The notes under the pieces were generated by a model. That model searched no databases. It was not told the origin of the DNA and saw nothing but the letters and a program-made list of their open reading frames with translations. Made by a program: the position numbers and the translations under genes. Positions 63,400 to 64,000 of a stretch of 64,000 nucleotides of DNA are shown one piece after another. Position 1 is the stretch's first letter, and each line of letters opens with the position of its first letter. The DNA is from Trichoplax adhaerens (lineage: Eukaryota > Placozoa > Uniplacotomia > Trichoplacea > Trichoplacidae). The stretch covers positions 579,316-643,315 of the forward strand of contig NW_002060960.1 in the NCBI RefSeq assembly GCF_000150275.1. The letters run 5' to 3'.

Positions 63400-64000
63400 A
63401 CTTGAATAGCCGCTAAAAGGATTACTACTTTAATTTCAATAAGAATCGTTAGCACAAGAATAGCACACTTGGACATTGAAAGGAAAGACAAGGCCAACGC
63501 CTAATCAAGAACGATAGCAATACTGTATTCTATTGTAAGACGCGAAAAATTACAATTCGGTACTTATTCAACTCCACATGGTAAACATCACGATGAGACT
63601 AATGAGTCAAGATCGATTGGATCCTATATTTAATGGCAATCGAAATGCGTTTCTGTACTTATTGACGCAAATATTATAAACACAATCAGGCTAATAAGTC
63701 AAGATCGATAGCATACTATATTGATTAATGGTAGTAAAAATGCATTTCTGTACTTGTTGACTCGATAGCATAGACAACTTGAAGAGATTAAGGAGTCAAA
63801 ATCGATAGGATACTATTTTTAATTGCAATAGAATTGCATTACTATACCGATTGAATTCGATAATCGAACAGCTCAACCCGAAGAGACTAAGAAGTCAAAA
63901 CCTATATCATTCAATTCGATATCATGATCTACACGAATGAGACTAATTTGGTAAAGATCGATAGGTACTCTATTCAATTGGAATACGCGTAGAATTGCAT
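63400..64000 (+). repeat. Tandem array, about 92-103 bp unit, running off the window
   Basis: The unit contains GAGACTAATGAGTCAAGATC, then GATAGGATACTAT, AATNGCAATAGAATTGCAT, TTTCTGTACTTATTGA and a variable tail. The GTCAAGATCGAT-type core recurs near 63503, 63606, 63698, 63795, 63893 and 63952. An additional diverged copy probably begins at about 63419. The fourth-to-fifth interval is short (about 58 bp), so one copy is truncated. The array continues past 64000. Confidence 0.75.

Overview
This is a eukaryotic nuclear window. Its genes are split by many short introns (about 60 to 500 bp, GT..AG, often with the donor GTAAGT), intergenic DNA is AT-rich, and there are no operons, ribosome binding sites, tRNAs, rRNAs or CRISPR arrays that I can see. 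The products (a lysosomal-type SLC49A4/DIRC2 transporter, bifunctional ATIC and two SLC6 transporters) point to an animal. Compact multi-exon genes in a very AT-rich background would fit an early-branching animal such as a placozoan. That placement is inference; no species marker is present.

Layout. 1-3.5 kb is a repeat-rich flank dominated by the pentamer ACAGT/ACTGT, which often switches strand and so forms palindromes. 3595-8380 (+) is a complete 12-exon SLC49A4-like gene of 478 codons. 10164-12161 (-) is a two-exon ATIC (PURH) gene of 591 codons. 12.2-23.7 kb has no supportable gene, but holds a striking near-perfect inverted repeat with 69-70 nt arms at 20687-20922. Around 24.1-25.0 kb there is an assembly gap, a coding-like minus-strand first exon, a TATA box that could serve both strands, and a chain of splice-like exons without ATG on the plus strand. 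27961-30858 (+) and 46847-49976 (+) are two SLC6 paralogs, 613 and 604 codons, each with 11 coding exons. They differ in intron positions and share a long Thr/Ala-rich, N-glycosylatable second extracellular loop. Between them, at 39-42 kb, lie local duplications, a faint mitochondrial-carrier-like reading frame and a candidate minus-strand terminal exon. 50-64 kb is gene-poor, with degenerate repeats and a roughly 92-103 bp tandem array reaching the right edge.

The genes do not form one pathway. The SLC6 pair is a dispersed duplication of sodium/chloride-dependent amino-acid-type transporters (Gly rather than Asp at the TM1 substrate position). The SLC49A4-like protein is an MFS transporter, and ATIC catalyses the last two steps of IMP synthesis. 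All exon boundaries were derived by hand from splice motifs, phase continuity and family conservation; all phases in the three transporters and ATIC close without a break.
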